Source: Jilunia laotingensis
GTDB taxonomy: Bacteria > Bacteroidota > Bacteroidia > Bacteroidales > Bacteroidaceae
Assembly: GCF_014385165.1 (NCBI RefSeq)
Contig: NZ_JACRTF010000001.1
Span: forward strand, 1,054,001-1,118,000
Reading direction: 5' to 3'
Length of the DNA: 64,000 nucleotides
The notes beneath the pieces are model-generated. The model did no database searches. It was not told where the DNA came from and worked only from the letters and a program-made list of their open reading frames with translations. This document shows, one piece after another, positions 50,560 through 60,875 of the stretch. The position numbers and the translations under genes are program-made. Each line of letters starts with the position of its first letter. Position 1 is the stretch's first letter.

Positions 50560-51828
50560 ATGTTATATTATCTATTTGAATGGCTACATAAACTAAACTT
50601 CCCCGGTGCGGGAATGTTTGGATATACATCTTTCAGGGCATTGATGGCTATCATCCTGGCATTGCTTATTTCAAGCATATGGGGTGACAGGTTCATCCAT
50701 ATGCTGAAGAAGAAACAGATTACGGAAACGCAACGGGATGCCAAGATTGACCCATTCGGTGTAAACAAAGTGGGTGTGCCCAGCATGGGAGGTATCATCA
50801 TCATAGTTGCAATCCTGATACCTTGTTTATTGTTGGGTAAACTGAACAACGTCTACATGCTCCTGATGCTGATTACGACCGTATGGCTCGGAACACTCGG
50901 TTTTTTAGACGATTATATCAAGATATTCAAAAAAGACAAGGAAGGTCTCCACGGTAAATTCAAGATCATCGGTCAAGTGGGATTGGGACTGATCGTAGGG
51001 TTGACTCTCTATCTGAGCCCTGATGTCGTGATCCGCGAAAACATCGAAGTGTTGAAGCCCGGAGAAGAGATGGAGGTGATTCACGGTACGAACGATTTGA
51101 AATCCACCCAGACCACCATCCCGTTCTTTAAAAGTAATAACCTTGACTATGCCGACCTTGTAAGCTTCATGGGCGAACATGCCCAAACGGCAGGATGGAT
51201 ACTGTTTGTCATTATCACCATCTTCGTTGTTACCGCTGTATCGAACGGAGCAAACCTGAATGACGGTATGGACGGCATGGCAGCGGGGAACTCCGCCATC
51301 ATCGGACTGACCTTGGGAATACTGGCATACGTGTCCAGCCACATGGAGTTTGCGCAATACCTGAACATCATGTACATCCCCGGATCGGAAGAACTGGTAA
51401 TTTACATTTGTGCTTTCATCGGTGCGCTCATCGGTTTCCTTTGGTACAACGCCTATCCGGCACAGGTATTCATGGGAGATACGGGCAGCCTCACCATTGG
51501 CGGTATCATAGCAGTATTCGCCATCATCATTCACAAAGAGTTGCTGATCCCGATCCTTTGCGGTGTATTTCTGGTAGAGAATTTGTCTGTCCTCCTTCAA
51601 CGGTTCTATTACAAAGCCGGAAAACGGAGAGGGGTCAAACAACGCCTCTTCAAACGGGCCCCCATCCATGACCATTTCCGGACTTCCATGAACATGATCG
51701 AACCGGGATGCAGCGTGAAGTTTACGAAGCCCGAACAATTGTTCCACGAATCGAAGATCACCGTTCGCTTCTGGATTGTGACCATCGTACTGGCAGCTAT
51801 AACGATCATAACATTAAAGATAAGATAA
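50560..51828 (+). CDS. mraY: Phospho-MurNAc-pentapeptide transferase
   Basis: A 422-aa polytopic membrane enzyme that makes lipid I from UDP-MurNAc-pentapeptide and undecaprenyl phosphate. Catalytic motifs are GFLDDYIKIFKKD and NGANLNDGMDGMAAGN. The late loop KRRGVKQRLFKRAPIHDHF (HHH-like substrate site) is typical. About ten membrane helices are present. A 100-base gap separates it from murD. Confidence 0.95.
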   Translation: MLYYLFEWLHKLNFPGAGMFGYTSFRALMAIILALLISSIWGDRFIHMLKKKQITETQRDAKIDPFGVNKVGVPSMGGIIIIVAILIPCLLLGKLNNVYMLLMLITTVWLGTLGFLDDYIKIFKKDKEGLHGKFKIIGQVGLGLIVGLTLYLSPDVVIRENIEVLKPGEEMEVIHGTNDLKSTQTTIPFFKSNNLDYADLVSFMGEHAQTAGWILFVIITIFVVTAVSNGANLNDGMDGMAAGNSAIIGLTLGILAYVSSHMEFAQYLNIMYIPGSEELVIYICAFIGALIGFLWYNAYPAQVFMGDTGSLTIGGIIAVFAIIIHKELLIPILCGVFLVENLSVLLQRFYYKAGKRRGVKQRLFKRAPIHDHFRTSMNMIEPGCSVKFTKPEQLFHESKITVRFWIVTIVLAAITIITLKIR

Positions 51829-51931
51829 ACGAGCGACCGGTTGCGGGCTACATGCTACAAGTGCCCGCCCCCCGATCCTATTATGAACCCCAAACTTGTA
51901 GCACATAGCTTGAAATACGCAGCTAAAAGAC

Positions 51932-53266
51932 ATGAAAAGAATTGTAATATTAGGAGCAGGTGAAAGCGGTGCAGGTGCTGCCGTATTAGCCAAGACAAAG
52001 GGTTTCGAGACGTTCGTATCGGATATGTCGACCATCAAAGACAGATACAAGGAATTGCTCGACAGCCACGGTATTGCCTGGGAAGAAGGTCATCACACCG
52101 AAGAATTGATATTGAATGCCGATGAAGTAGTGAAAAGCCCCGGCATCCCGAACGATGCTCCATTGATTCTGAAACTGAAGGCACAGGGTACGCCCGTCAT
52201 CTCGGAGATCGAGTTTGCCGGAAGATATACCGATGCCAAAATGATCTGTATCACCGGATCGAATGGAAAAACGACTACCACCAGCCTCATCTACCACATT
52301 TTTAAAAGTGCCGGACTGAACGTAGGACTGGCAGGAAATATCGGCAAAAGCCTCGCTTTGCAAGTTGCCGAGGACGAGCATGATTACTACATCATCGAAC
52401 TGAGTTCGTTCCAGTTGGATAATATGTATCAATTCCGTGCCAATATCGCCGTACTGATGAACATAACCCCAGATCACCTGGATCGTTATGACCACTGTAT
52501 GCAAAACTATATCGATGCCAAGTTCCGCATCATCCAGAACCAGACGCAAGAGGATGCTTTTATCTTCTGGAACGACGACCCCATCATTAAACGTGAATTG
52601 GAGAAATATGGCTTAAAAGCACATCTATACCCATTCTCAGCCATGAAGGAAGAGGGTTCGATTGCCTATGTAGAGGATAACGAAGTGAAAATCACCGAGC
52701 CGATCGCTTTCAACATGGAAGAAGAGAAGCTCGCATTAACGGGACAGCACAACCTCTACAATTCGCTGGCAGCCGGCATTTCGGCCAATCTGGCAGGGAT
52801 AACGAAAGAGAATATCCGCAAAGCCCTTTCCGATTTCAGAGGCGTAGAGCATCGTCTGGAGAAAGTTGCCCGGGTAGGCGGAATCGATTTTATCAACGAC
52901 TCCAAAGCAACCAACGTCAATTCATGCTGGTATGCCTTGCAGAGCATGAAGACGAAAACTGTCCTAATTATTGGCGGCAAGGATAAAGGAAATGATTATA
53001 CGGAAATAGAAGAGCTTGTAAAAGAGAAATGTTCGGCATTGGTTTATCTGGGATTGCATAACGAAAAGCTACATGCTTTCTTCGACCGCCTCGGACTTCC
53101 GGTTGCCGATGTCCGGACCGGAATGAAAGACGCGGTTGATGCAGCTTACAAACTGGCAAAAAAAGGCGAAACCGTATTATTGAGTCCCTGTTGCGCCTCG
53201 TTCGACCTCTTCAAGAGTTACGAAGACAGGGGCGACCAGTTTAAGATGTATGTAAGAGAGCTTTAA
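51932..53266 (+). CDS. murD: UDP-MurNAc-L-Ala:D-Glu ligase
   Basis: A 444-aa ATP-dependent ligase. Features are ILGAGESGAGAAVLAK (N-terminal nucleotide-like fold), P-loop ITGSNGKTTTTSLI (about 109-122), ITPDHLDRYDH, and INDSKATNVNSCWYAL. It adds D-glutamate, the second stem residue. FtsW follows 13 bases later. Confidence 0.95.
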   Translation: MKRIVILGAGESGAGAAVLAKTKGFETFVSDMSTIKDRYKELLDSHGIAWEEGHHTEELILNADEVVKSPGIPNDAPLILKLKAQGTPVISEIEFAGRYTDAKMICITGSNGKTTTTSLIYHIFKSAGLNVGLAGNIGKSLALQVAEDEHDYYIIELSSFQLDNMYQFRANIAVLMNITPDHLDRYDHCMQNYIDAKFRIIQNQTQEDAFIFWNDDPIIKRELEKYGLKAHLYPFSAMKEEGSIAYVEDNEVKITEPIAFNMEEEKLALTGQHNLYNSLAAGISANLAGITKENIRKALSDFRGVEHRLEKVARVGGIDFINDSKATNVNSCWYALQSMKTKTVLIIGGKDKGNDYTEIEELVKEKCSALVYLGLHNEKLHAFFDRLGLPVADVRTGMKDAVDAAYKLAKKGETVLLSPCCASFDLFKSYEDRGDQFKMYVREL

Positions 53267-53279
53267 AACACTAAACAAC

Positions 53280-54572
53280 GTGGATCTATTAAAAAACATA
53301 TTCAAGGGCGACAAGGTAATCTGGATTATCTTCCTTTTCCTCTGCCTCATCTCCATCATCGAGGTGTTCTCGGCAGCCAGTACCCTGACGTACAAAAGTG
53401 GTGACCACTGGGGGCCGATCACTCAACATTCCATCATATTAATGGTAGGGGCGGTAGTCGTAGTACTGATGCACAACATCCCCTATAAATGGTTTCAGGT
53501 TTTCCCGGTATTCCTCTATCCTGTCTCGGTGGTGCTACTCGCTTTCGTCACGCTGATGGGGGTCATCACGGGCGACCGTGTAAATGGAGCCGCCCGTTGG
53601 ATGTCGTTCATGGGGTTGCAGTTCCAACCTTCGGAACTGGCTAAAATGGCGGTGATAATTGCCGTCTCCTTCATCCTTTCTAAAAAACAGGATGATGAAG
53701 GAGCCAACCCGAAGGCATTCAAATATATAATGATCCTCACCGGAATCGTGTGCCTGTTGATTGCTCCCGAAAACCTCTCCACAGCCATGTTACTGTTCGG
53801 AGTGGTATTCCTGATGATGTTCATCGGCCGGGTGGCAGCCCGTAAATTATTGTTTCTGATCGGTTCGCTGGGATTAGTAGGAATCATCGGTGTCGTTTTC
53901 CTACTCGCAATACCGAAAGACTCGAACATCCCGTTCCTCCACCGTTTCGATACGTGGAAGAGCCGTATCAGCAATTTCACCGAGAAAGAAGAAGTACCAG
54001 CGGCGAAATTCGACATCGACAAGGATGCGCAGATTGCCCATGCCCGTATAGCCATTGCCACCAGCAATCTTGTCGGGAAAGCTCCCGGCAACTCCATACA
54101 GCGTGACTTTTTGAGCCAGGCTTTCTCCGACTTTATCTTCGCCATTATTATCGAGGAACTCGGGCTGGTAGGAGGCGCGTTCGTGGTCTGTCTCTATATC
54201 TGGCTGTTAATGAGGGCAGGACGGATTGCCCAGAAATGTGAACGCACCTTCCCCGCCTTCCTTGTGATGGGAATTGCATTGATGCTTGTATCACAAGCCA
54301 TATTAAATATGATGGTGGCCGTCGGATTATTCCCGGTAACGGGGCAACCGTTGCCTCTGATCAGCAAAGGAGGTACTTCCACACTGATCAACTGTGCCTA
54401 CATCGGCATGATATTAAGCGTCAGCCGCTACACAGCCCGGCTGGAAGAGCAAAAAGAGCATGATGCCCAACTTCAGTTGCAGATAGAAGCCGGTGCTTCA
54501 GAAGCGCAAACTGCCGCTGAACCGACCGCAGAGGTTCTGAACAGCGATGCGGTGTTTGAAAAAGAAAACTAA
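53280..54572 (+). CDS. ftsW: SEDS-family septal peptidoglycan polymerase
   Basis: A 430-aa membrane protein with about ten helices. SEDS motifs are GDRVNGAARWMSFMGLQFQPSELAKMA and the late GQPLPLISKGGTSTLINCAYIGMILSVSR. It polymerises glycan strands with the FtsI-type PBP. The start is GTG at 53280. The cytoplasmic tail is Glu/Gln-rich. MurG starts 6 bases after its stop. Confidence 0.94.
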   Translation: MDLLKNIFKGDKVIWIIFLFLCLISIIEVFSAASTLTYKSGDHWGPITQHSIILMVGAVVVVLMHNIPYKWFQVFPVFLYPVSVVLLAFVTLMGVITGDRVNGAARWMSFMGLQFQPSELAKMAVIIAVSFILSKKQDDEGANPKAFKYIMILTGIVCLLIAPENLSTAMLLFGVVFLMMFIGRVAARKLLFLIGSLGLVGIIGVVFLLAIPKDSNIPFLHRFDTWKSRISNFTEKEEVPAAKFDIDKDAQIAHARIAIATSNLVGKAPGNSIQRDFLSQAFSDFIFAIIIEELGLVGGAFVVCLYIWLLMRAGRIAQKCERTFPAFLVMGIALMLVSQAILNMMVAVGLFPVTGQPLPLISKGGTSTLINCAYIGMILSVSRYTARLEEQKEHDAQLQLQIEAGASEAQTAAEPTAEVLNSDAVFEKEN

Positions 54573-54578
54573 TAGATT

Positions 54579-55703
54579 ATGGAAAAAGAACTTAGAATTA
54601 TCATCAGCGGTGGAGGAACGGGAGGACACATCTTTCCGGCAGTATCTATCGCCAACGCCATAAAAGAGCTACGCCCCGATGCCCGGATACTTTTTGTAGG
54701 AGCAGAGGGACGAATGGAGATGCAACGTGTGCCGGATGCCGGTTACGAAATCATCGGATTGCCGGTAGCAGGCTTTGACCGCAAGCACTTGTGGAAGAAT
54801 TTCGCTGTACTCATAAAACTGGCTCGCAGCCAATGGAAAGCGAAAAGCATTATCAAGAAATTCCGCCCACAGGTTGCAGTAGGTGTCGGCGGCTATGCCA
54901 GCGGGCCTACTTTGAAGATGGCGGGCATGATGGGAATACCTACACTGATACAGGAACAAAATTCCTATGCCGGTGTGACGAACAAGCTATTAGCCAAAAA
55001 AGCACAGAGGATATGTGTCGCTTATGATGGAATGGAGAAGTTCTTTCCAAAGGAGAAAATACAGATGACCGGAAATCCCGTACGCCAAAACTTACTGACG
55101 GCAACACGTGATCATGAATCAGCCATTACTTCTTTCGGCCTTGATCCAAAGAAGAAAACAATCTTGATACTTGGAGGCAGTTTGGGAGCGCGTACCATCA
55201 ACAACACCCTGAAGGCAGGATTGCAAACCATTAAGGAGACTCCTGCTATCCAGTTTATCTGGCAAACGGGTAAAATATACCATCAGCAGGTAATGGAAGC
55301 CGTAAAAGCTGCGGGTAACATTCCGAATCTGTATGTCACGGATTTTATAAAAGACATGGCTACCGCTTACTCGGCAGCCGACTTGGTCATCTCCCGTGCC
55401 GGAGCCGGTTCTATTTCTGAATTTTGTTTGCTTCACAAGCCTGTCATCCTGATTCCTTCACCCAATGTAGCTGAAGATCATCAAACCAAAAATGCATTGG
55501 CACTAGTGAACAAACAAGCCGCTATCTATGTAAAAGATGTAGAAGCGGAAGAGAAACTTCTCCCGGTAGCTTTAGCCACCGTAATAGATACCGGTAAATT
55601 GAAAGAGCTTAGCGATAACATCGCAAAATTAGCTTTGCCGGACTCGGCAACTATCATAGCGAGGGAGGTTATAAAATTGGGAGAAAGGAGAAACGATAAG
55701 TGA
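54579..55703 (+). CDS. murG: UDP-GlcNAc transferase, lipid II synthesis
   Basis: A 374-aa GT-B glycosyltransferase. It has GGGTGGHIFPAVSIA (glycine loop, about 11-25), VGVGGYASGPTLKMA, LIQEQNSYAGVTNKLL, ILGGSLGARTINN, ISRAGAGSISEFCLL and VILIPSPNVAEDHQTKNA. It converts lipid I to lipid II at the inner membrane surface. Confidence 0.95.
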   Translation: MEKELRIIISGGGTGGHIFPAVSIANAIKELRPDARILFVGAEGRMEMQRVPDAGYEIIGLPVAGFDRKHLWKNFAVLIKLARSQWKAKSIIKKFRPQVAVGVGGYASGPTLKMAGMMGIPTLIQEQNSYAGVTNKLLAKKAQRICVAYDGMEKFFPKEKIQMTGNPVRQNLLTATRDHESAITSFGLDPKKKTILILGGSLGARTINNTLKAGLQTIKETPAIQFIWQTGKIYHQQVMEAVKAAGNIPNLYVTDFIKDMATAYSAADLVISRAGAGSISEFCLLHKPVILIPSPNVAEDHQTKNALALVNKQAAIYVKDVEAEEKLLPVALATVIDTGKLKELSDNIAKLALPDSATIIAREVIKLGERRNDK

Positions 55704-55725
55704 TAAGCGAAGAGTGATAAAATAT

Positions 55726-57117
55726 ATGGGAATGAAAAGTAATATAGATACTATAAAATCAGTTTATTTCGTTGGTGCCGGAGGCATCGGGATGAGTGCG
55801 CTCGTACGTTACTTCTTGTCCAAAGGTAAATTAGTAGCCGGATATGACCGCACACCCAGTGAACTGACCGAATGCCTCATCGCTGAAGGCGCACAAATAC
55901 ATTACACGGAAGATGTAAACCTTATACCGGAAGGCTGCAAAGATCCGGCAACCACGCTTGTCGTGCTAACACCCGCCGTACCACAGGAACATGCCGAACT
56001 GACATATTTCCGCAATAACGGTTTCGAGATACAAAAACGCGCACAAGTATTAGGAACCATCACTCACTCCAGCAAAGGACTCTGCGTAGCAGGAACCCAT
56101 GGTAAAACCACTACTTCTACGATGGCCGCCCATTTGTTACACCAGTCCCATGTAGATTGCACAGCCTTTCTGGGTGGGATCTCCAAGAATTACAATACGA
56201 ACCTGTTGCTTTCACAAAACAGTCCCTATACAGTGATAGAGGCGGACGAATTCGACCGTTCCTTCCATTGGCTGTCTCCATACATGTCAGTCATCACGGC
56301 AACCGATCCCGATCATCTCGACATCTATGGCACGGCAGAAGCCTATCTGGAAAGTTTTGAACATTATACCACGCTTATCCAACCGGGCGGTGCATTGATT
56401 ATCCGTAAAGGCATTTCCCTGCAACCCCAAGTCCAATCCGGAGTAAAGATATACACTTACTCCCGGAACGAAGGAGACTTCCATGCCGAGAATATCCGCA
56501 TTGGAAACGGAGAAATCTTTATCGACTTCGTAGGGCCTGATGTTCGTATCAACGACATCCAGTTGGGAGTTCCCGTCAGTATCAATATAGAGAACGGAGT
56601 AGCCGCTATCGCACTAGCCCATCTGAATGGTGCCACAGAGCAAGAGATCAAAGAAGGTATGAAAAGCTTTCGAGGAGTAGACCGGAGGTTCGACTTTAAA
56701 ATAAAGAACGACCGGATTGTCTTTCTCAGTGATTATGCCCATCATCCCTCGGAGATCATGCAGAGCGTAAAGTCTATACGGGAACTTTACAAGGACAAGA
56801 AGATAACAGCTATCTTTCAGCCCCACCTTTATACACGCACCCGTGACTTTTACAAAGAATTTGCAAATAGCCTCTCCCTACTGGACGAGGTAATTCTGAC
56901 CGATATTTATCCGGCTCGTGAACAACCCATACCGGGGGTCACCAGCCAATTGATTTATGACAACCTCCGTCCCGGAATAGAAAAAAGTATCTGTAAAAAG
57001 GAAGATATACCTGACATTCTGAAGGAGAAAAAGATTGAAGTTCTGATCACTTTAGGAGCTGGAGACATAGAGAACTATGTACCAGTCCTAACGGAGGAAC
57101 TGAATAAAAGAAGCTGA
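55726..57117 (+). CDS. murC: UDP-MurNAc:L-Ala ligase
   Basis: A 463-aa ATP-dependent ligase adding the first stem residue. Features are VYFVGAGGIGMSALVRYFLS, the P-loop CVAGTHGKTTTSTMAAHLL (about 124-142), and ILITLGAGDI-like ending VLITLGAGDIENYV. A GTG at 55714 is also in frame; I prefer ATG 55726. It is encoded downstream of murG, as usual for Bacteroidetes clusters. Confidence 0.94.
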   Translation: MGMKSNIDTIKSVYFVGAGGIGMSALVRYFLSKGKLVAGYDRTPSELTECLIAEGAQIHYTEDVNLIPEGCKDPATTLVVLTPAVPQEHAELTYFRNNGFEIQKRAQVLGTITHSSKGLCVAGTHGKTTTSTMAAHLLHQSHVDCTAFLGGISKNYNTNLLLSQNSPYTVIEADEFDRSFHWLSPYMSVITATDPDHLDIYGTAEAYLESFEHYTTLIQPGGALIIRKGISLQPQVQSGVKIYTYSRNEGDFHAENIRIGNGEIFIDFVGPDVRINDIQLGVPVSINIENGVAAIALAHLNGATEQEIKEGMKSFRGVDRRFDFKIKNDRIVFLSDYAHHPSEIMQSVKSIRELYKDKKITAIFQPHLYTRTRDFYKEFANSLSLLDEVILTDIYPAREQPIPGVTSQLIYDNLRPGIEKSICKKEDIPDILKEKKIEVLITLGAGDIENYVPVLTEELNKRS

Positions 57118-57165
57118 ACAGGCTTCCATAATAAACAATAAAATCGCTCAATAGTAAACATTACC

Positions 57166-57906
57166 ATGCTGAAACGTATTCTTTTATCTATCGTCATGTT
57201 GATTATCATTGCTTACCTGGGAGTGGCAGTGACAGCATTCAACCGCAAACCGGCGAATCAGGTCTGCCGCGATATGGAACTGATCATCAAGGACACGATA
57301 TATGCCGGTTTTGTAACGAAGAACGAAGTAGCCGGAATATTGCAGAAGAAAGGCATCTATCCGGTAGGGAAGAAGTTGGAACGGGTTTATACCAAAACGT
57401 TGGAACGGGAGCTGAACAAACACCCGTTGATCGACGAAACAGAATGTTATAAAACACCCAGCGGCAAGATATGTATCGAGGTGAAACAACGTATTCCGAT
57501 TCTCCGCATCATGAGCAACAACGGTGAGAATTATTATGTTGACAATAAAGGCACGATCATGCCTCCCGAAGCAAAATGCGTGGCTCGTCGGACAATTGTC
57601 ACGGGAAATGTAGAAAAGTCGTTTGCAATGAGGGATTTATATAAGTTTGGTGTATTTTTGCAGAACAATCCGTTCTGGGATGCACTTATAGAACAGATAC
57701 ATGTCCTTCCCGGAAATGATATAGAATTTGTACCGCGAATAGGCGACCATATTGTTTATCTTGGCAAACTGGAGAATTTCGAGAGTAAGCTCGACCGCCT
57801 GAAAACATTCTATGAAAAGGGATTGAACCAAGTGGGATGGAATAAATATTCGCGTATCAGTCTGGAATTCAACAACCAGATTATCTGTACAAAAAGAGAA
57901 GGCTGA
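57166..57906 (+). CDS. ftsQ: Cell division protein FtsQ
   Basis: A 246-aa bitopic protein with one N-terminal membrane helix (about 3-25) and a periplasmic POTRA/FtsQ domain. The domain reads VFVTKNEV-like FVTKNEVAGILQKKGIYP, ELNKHPLIDETECYKTPSGKICIEVKQRIPILRIM, then VYLGKLENFESKLDRLKTFYEKGL. The position between murC and ftsA confirms it. It links the FtsL-type proteins to the divisome. Confidence 0.9.
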   Translation: MLKRILLSIVMLIIIAYLGVAVTAFNRKPANQVCRDMELIIKDTIYAGFVTKNEVAGILQKKGIYPVGKKLERVYTKTLERELNKHPLIDETECYKTPSGKICIEVKQRIPILRIMSNNGENYYVDNKGTIMPPEAKCVARRTIVTGNVEKSFAMRDLYKFGVFLQNNPFWDALIEQIHVLPGNDIEFVPRIGDHIVYLGKLENFESKLDRLKTFYEKGLNQVGWNKYSRISLEFNNQIICTKREG

Positions 57907-57991
57907 GAAAAGTGAAGAGTAAGAAGTGAAGAGAAGTAACGGAATCTCGGCTTATAATGTAATGTATAACTTGTAATTTGTAATTAAATAT

Positions 57992-59431
57992 ATGGCAACA
58001 ACAGAATTTATCGCCGCTATTGAACTGGGTTCATCAAAGGTTGCCGGCATTGCCGGAAGAAAGAACAGTGACGGAAGTATGCAGGTGTTGGCTTATGCCA
58101 AAGAAGATTCTTCTTCATTTATCCGGAAAGGAATCATCTATAATCTGGATAAGACAGCCCAAAGTCTCACGTCCATCATTAATAAGTTGGAAGGCGATCT
58201 GAAAAACTCGATCGCCAAAGTATATGTAGGTATCGGTGGGCAGTCGCTCCGTACGGTACGGAACGTTGTAAGCCGCGACCTGAACGAAGAGACCATCATT
58301 ACGCAGGAATTGGTCGATGCTATCTGTGACGAGAATCTGGAGATTCCGTTAGTAGATATGGATATACTGGATGTTGCCCCGCAAGAATATAAGATAGGAA
58401 ACAATCTGCAGGCGGATCCGGTCGGTGTAGCCGGAAGCCATATCGAAGGCCGTTTCTTGAACATTGTGGCACGCGCCTCCATCAAGAAAAACCTGGAACG
58501 TTGTTTCGAGCAAGCCAAGATAGAGATCGCCGATCTGATGATCGCCCCGTTAGTAACCGCCAATGCGGTATTGACCGAAAGCGAGCGGCGTTCGGGTTGT
58601 GCCCTCATCGATTTCGGTGCCGATACGACAACAATCTCCGTTTATAAGAATAACATCCTCCGTTTCCTCACGGTATTGCCGTTGGGAGGAAACAGCATCA
58701 CCCGCGACATTACCTCCCTCCAGATGGAAGAAGAGGAAGCCGAACGGTTAAAGATCGCTTACGGGAATGCCGTTTATGAAGAGAATGAGGAGGAAGAAGG
58801 AGCTACCTGCCAGTTGGAAGACGGCAACCGCAGCATCGAACTGCGCGTGCTGAATAATATCATCGAGGCACGTACCGAAGAGATCATTGCCAATGTGTGG
58901 AATCAAATACAAAACTCCGGTTATGACGATAAGTTACTATCCGGTCTTATCCTCACAGGCGGTGCCGCTAACCTCAAGAGTCTGGACGAAATGCTTCGCA
59001 AAAGAAGCAAGATCGAAAAGGTGCGGACGGCACGCAATATTCGCAACACAGTACATGCCGGAAGCGACCTGATAAAGAAAGACGGTACACATAACACCAT
59101 GCTCGGACTGTTGTTCGAGGGGAAAGAGAATTGCTGTCTCGTAGAAGAAGTTCGTCCGGTTATCACTCCGCATGTGCAGCCGACCCCCGAGCCGGTCAAC
59201 ATGTTCGAAGAAGACGAGACGCTGAAAGAACAGGAAGCAGCCGCCCGCGAAGCCAAGAGGAAGAGAGAAGAAGAAGACAAACGCCGGAGAGAAGAAGACA
59301 GGCGCAGAAAAGAGGAAGAAAAGCGCAAGAAGGAAGAAGCCCGCAAGAAAAAGAAAGAAGGACCCAGCTGGTTTGAAAAGACCTTCAATAAAATCTCCAA
59401 TGAGATATTCTCTGACGATGATATGAAATAA
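57992..59431 (+). CDS. ftsA: Cell division actin-like protein FtsA
   Basis: A 479-aa actin-fold ATPase that tethers FtsZ to the membrane. Features are FIAAIELGSSKVAGIAG (phosphate 1), ALIDFGADTTTISVYKN (phosphate 2), ILTGGAANLKSLDEML (adenosine motif), and the SHS2-type 1C domain near 85-170. After about residue 400 comes a strongly charged Lys/Arg/Glu linker. It ends in a membrane-type helix, SWFEKTFNKISNEIF. It lies 34 bases before ftsZ. Confidence 0.94.
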   Translation: MATTEFIAAIELGSSKVAGIAGRKNSDGSMQVLAYAKEDSSSFIRKGIIYNLDKTAQSLTSIINKLEGDLKNSIAKVYVGIGGQSLRTVRNVVSRDLNEETIITQELVDAICDENLEIPLVDMDILDVAPQEYKIGNNLQADPVGVAGSHIEGRFLNIVARASIKKNLERCFEQAKIEIADLMIAPLVTANAVLTESERRSGCALIDFGADTTTISVYKNNILRFLTVLPLGGNSITRDITSLQMEEEEAERLKIAYGNAVYEENEEEEGATCQLEDGNRSIELRVLNNIIEARTEEIIANVWNQIQNSGYDDKLLSGLILTGGAANLKSLDEMLRKRSKIEKVRTARNIRNTVHAGSDLIKKDGTHNTMLGLLFEGKENCCLVEEVRPVITPHVQPTPEPVNMFEEDETLKEQEAAAREAKRKREEEDKRRREEDRRRKEEEKRKKEEARKKKKEGPSWFEKTFNKISNEIFSDDDMK

Positions 59432-59464
59432 TCAGTAATTAGTAATTTGTAATCTATAGAAGTT

Positions 59465-60775
59465 ATGGACGAGATAGTACAATTCGATTTCCCGACAGAT
59501 TCGCCGAAAATCATCAAAGTAATCGGTGTAGGCGGTGGTGGCGGTAATGCTGTCAACCACATGTACCGGGAAGGCATACATGACGTAACATTCGTTCTCT
59601 GCAATACCGACAATCAGGCTTTGGCAGAATCGCCCGTACCGGTGAAACTGCAACTGGGACGTAATATCACCGAAGGTCTTGGAGCCGGTAACCGTCCGGA
59701 CCGTGCGCGGGATGCCGCCGAAGAGAGCATCGAAGATATCAAGACGTTGCTGCAGGACGGTACGAAAATGGTATTCATCACTGCAGGTATGGGAGGAGGA
59801 ACCGGAACGGGTGCAGCCCCGGTCATCGCCCGCATTGCAAAAGAAATGGATATATTGACCGTCGGCATTGTCACTATCCCTTTCATTTTTGAAGGTGAAA
59901 AGAAGATAATTCAGGCACTCGACGGTGTAGAGCGTATCGCCCAGCATGTAGATGCTTTGTTGGTGATCAACAACGAACGGCTGAGGGAGATCTATTCCGA
60001 CCTGACGTTCATGAATGCGTTTGGCAAAGCGGATGACACCCTTTCCATCGCAGCCAAGAGCATTGCAGAGATCATCACTATGCGCGGTACGGTGAACCTG
60101 GACTTTGCCGATGTAAAAACGATACTGAAAGATGGTGGCGTAGCCATCATGAGTACCGGATTCGGTGAAGGCGAAAACCGTGTGACGAAAGCCATCGATG
60201 ATGCCCTTCATTCCCCGTTGCTGAACAACAACGACATCTTCAATGCCAAGAAGGTCATGCTGAACGTCTCCTTCTGTCCGACCTCAGAGCTAATGATGGA
60301 GGAAATGAACGAGATTCACGAGTTCATGAGCAAGTTCCGCGAAGGAGTAGAAGTGATCTGGGGTGTGGCAATGGACAACGCACTGGAATCGAGAGTCAAG
60401 ATCACCGTACTTGCAACAGGATTCGGTGTAGAAGACGTGCCCGGCATGGACAGCGTACTCGAAAAACGGAGTCAGGAGGAAGAAGAACGCCAACTCCAAC
60501 TCGAAGAAGAAAAAGAAAAGAACAAAGAACGCATCCGCAAAGCTTATGGCGAAAGTGCCAGCGGGATCGGCAGCAAGAACCTGCGTAAACGCCGCCACAT
60601 CTACATCTTCAGTGCGGAGGATCTTGACAATGATGATATCATTGCCATGGTGGAAGATTCCCCGACCTATCTACGGGATAAAACTACACTTGGCAAGATA
60701 CGTGCAAAGGCAGCTTTGGAAGAAGAAATAGCGACAGAAGAAGCGGTAGACGAAAGCGGAATGATCACGTTCTAA
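59465..60775 (+). CDS. ftsZ: Cell division tubulin FtsZ
   Basis: A 436-aa GTPase forming the Z-ring. It has VIGVGGGGGNAVNHMY, the tubulin signature ITAGMGGGTGTGAAPV, NNERLREIYSDLTFMNAF, and the T7 loop region NLDFADVKTIL. The C-terminal variable linker is Glu/Gln/Arg-rich. A basic KNLRKRRHIYIF segment and a short acidic end follow, rather than the classical E. coli-type conserved tail. Confidence 0.96.
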   Translation: MDEIVQFDFPTDSPKIIKVIGVGGGGGNAVNHMYREGIHDVTFVLCNTDNQALAESPVPVKLQLGRNITEGLGAGNRPDRARDAAEESIEDIKTLLQDGTKMVFITAGMGGGTGTGAAPVIARIAKEMDILTVGIVTIPFIFEGEKKIIQALDGVERIAQHVDALLVINNERLREIYSDLTFMNAFGKADDTLSIAAKSIAEIITMRGTVNLDFADVKTILKDGGVAIMSTGFGEGENRVTKAIDDALHSPLLNNNDIFNAKKVMLNVSFCPTSELMMEEMNEIHEFMSKFREGVEVIWGVAMDNALESRVKITVLATGFGVEDVPGMDSVLEKRSQEEEERQLQLEEEKEKNKERIRKAYGESASGIGSKNLRKRRHIYIFSAEDLDNDDIIAMVEDSPTYLRDKTTLGKIRAKAALEEEIATEEAVDESGMITF

Positions 60776-60875
60776 GTGAGAAGTTAAGAGTGACAAATTA
60801 AAAACGAAGAACAATATGTAATGGAGGCAATTGTTTCCATTATACATTGTAAACTATAAAACAGCAGATATTATC

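Noticed and set aside
50905..51747. 280-codon ORF on the minus strand
   Set aside because: It overlaps mraY completely and has no family features.
59432..60211. 259-codon ORF on the minus strand
   Set aside because: It is a shadow of ftsZ.
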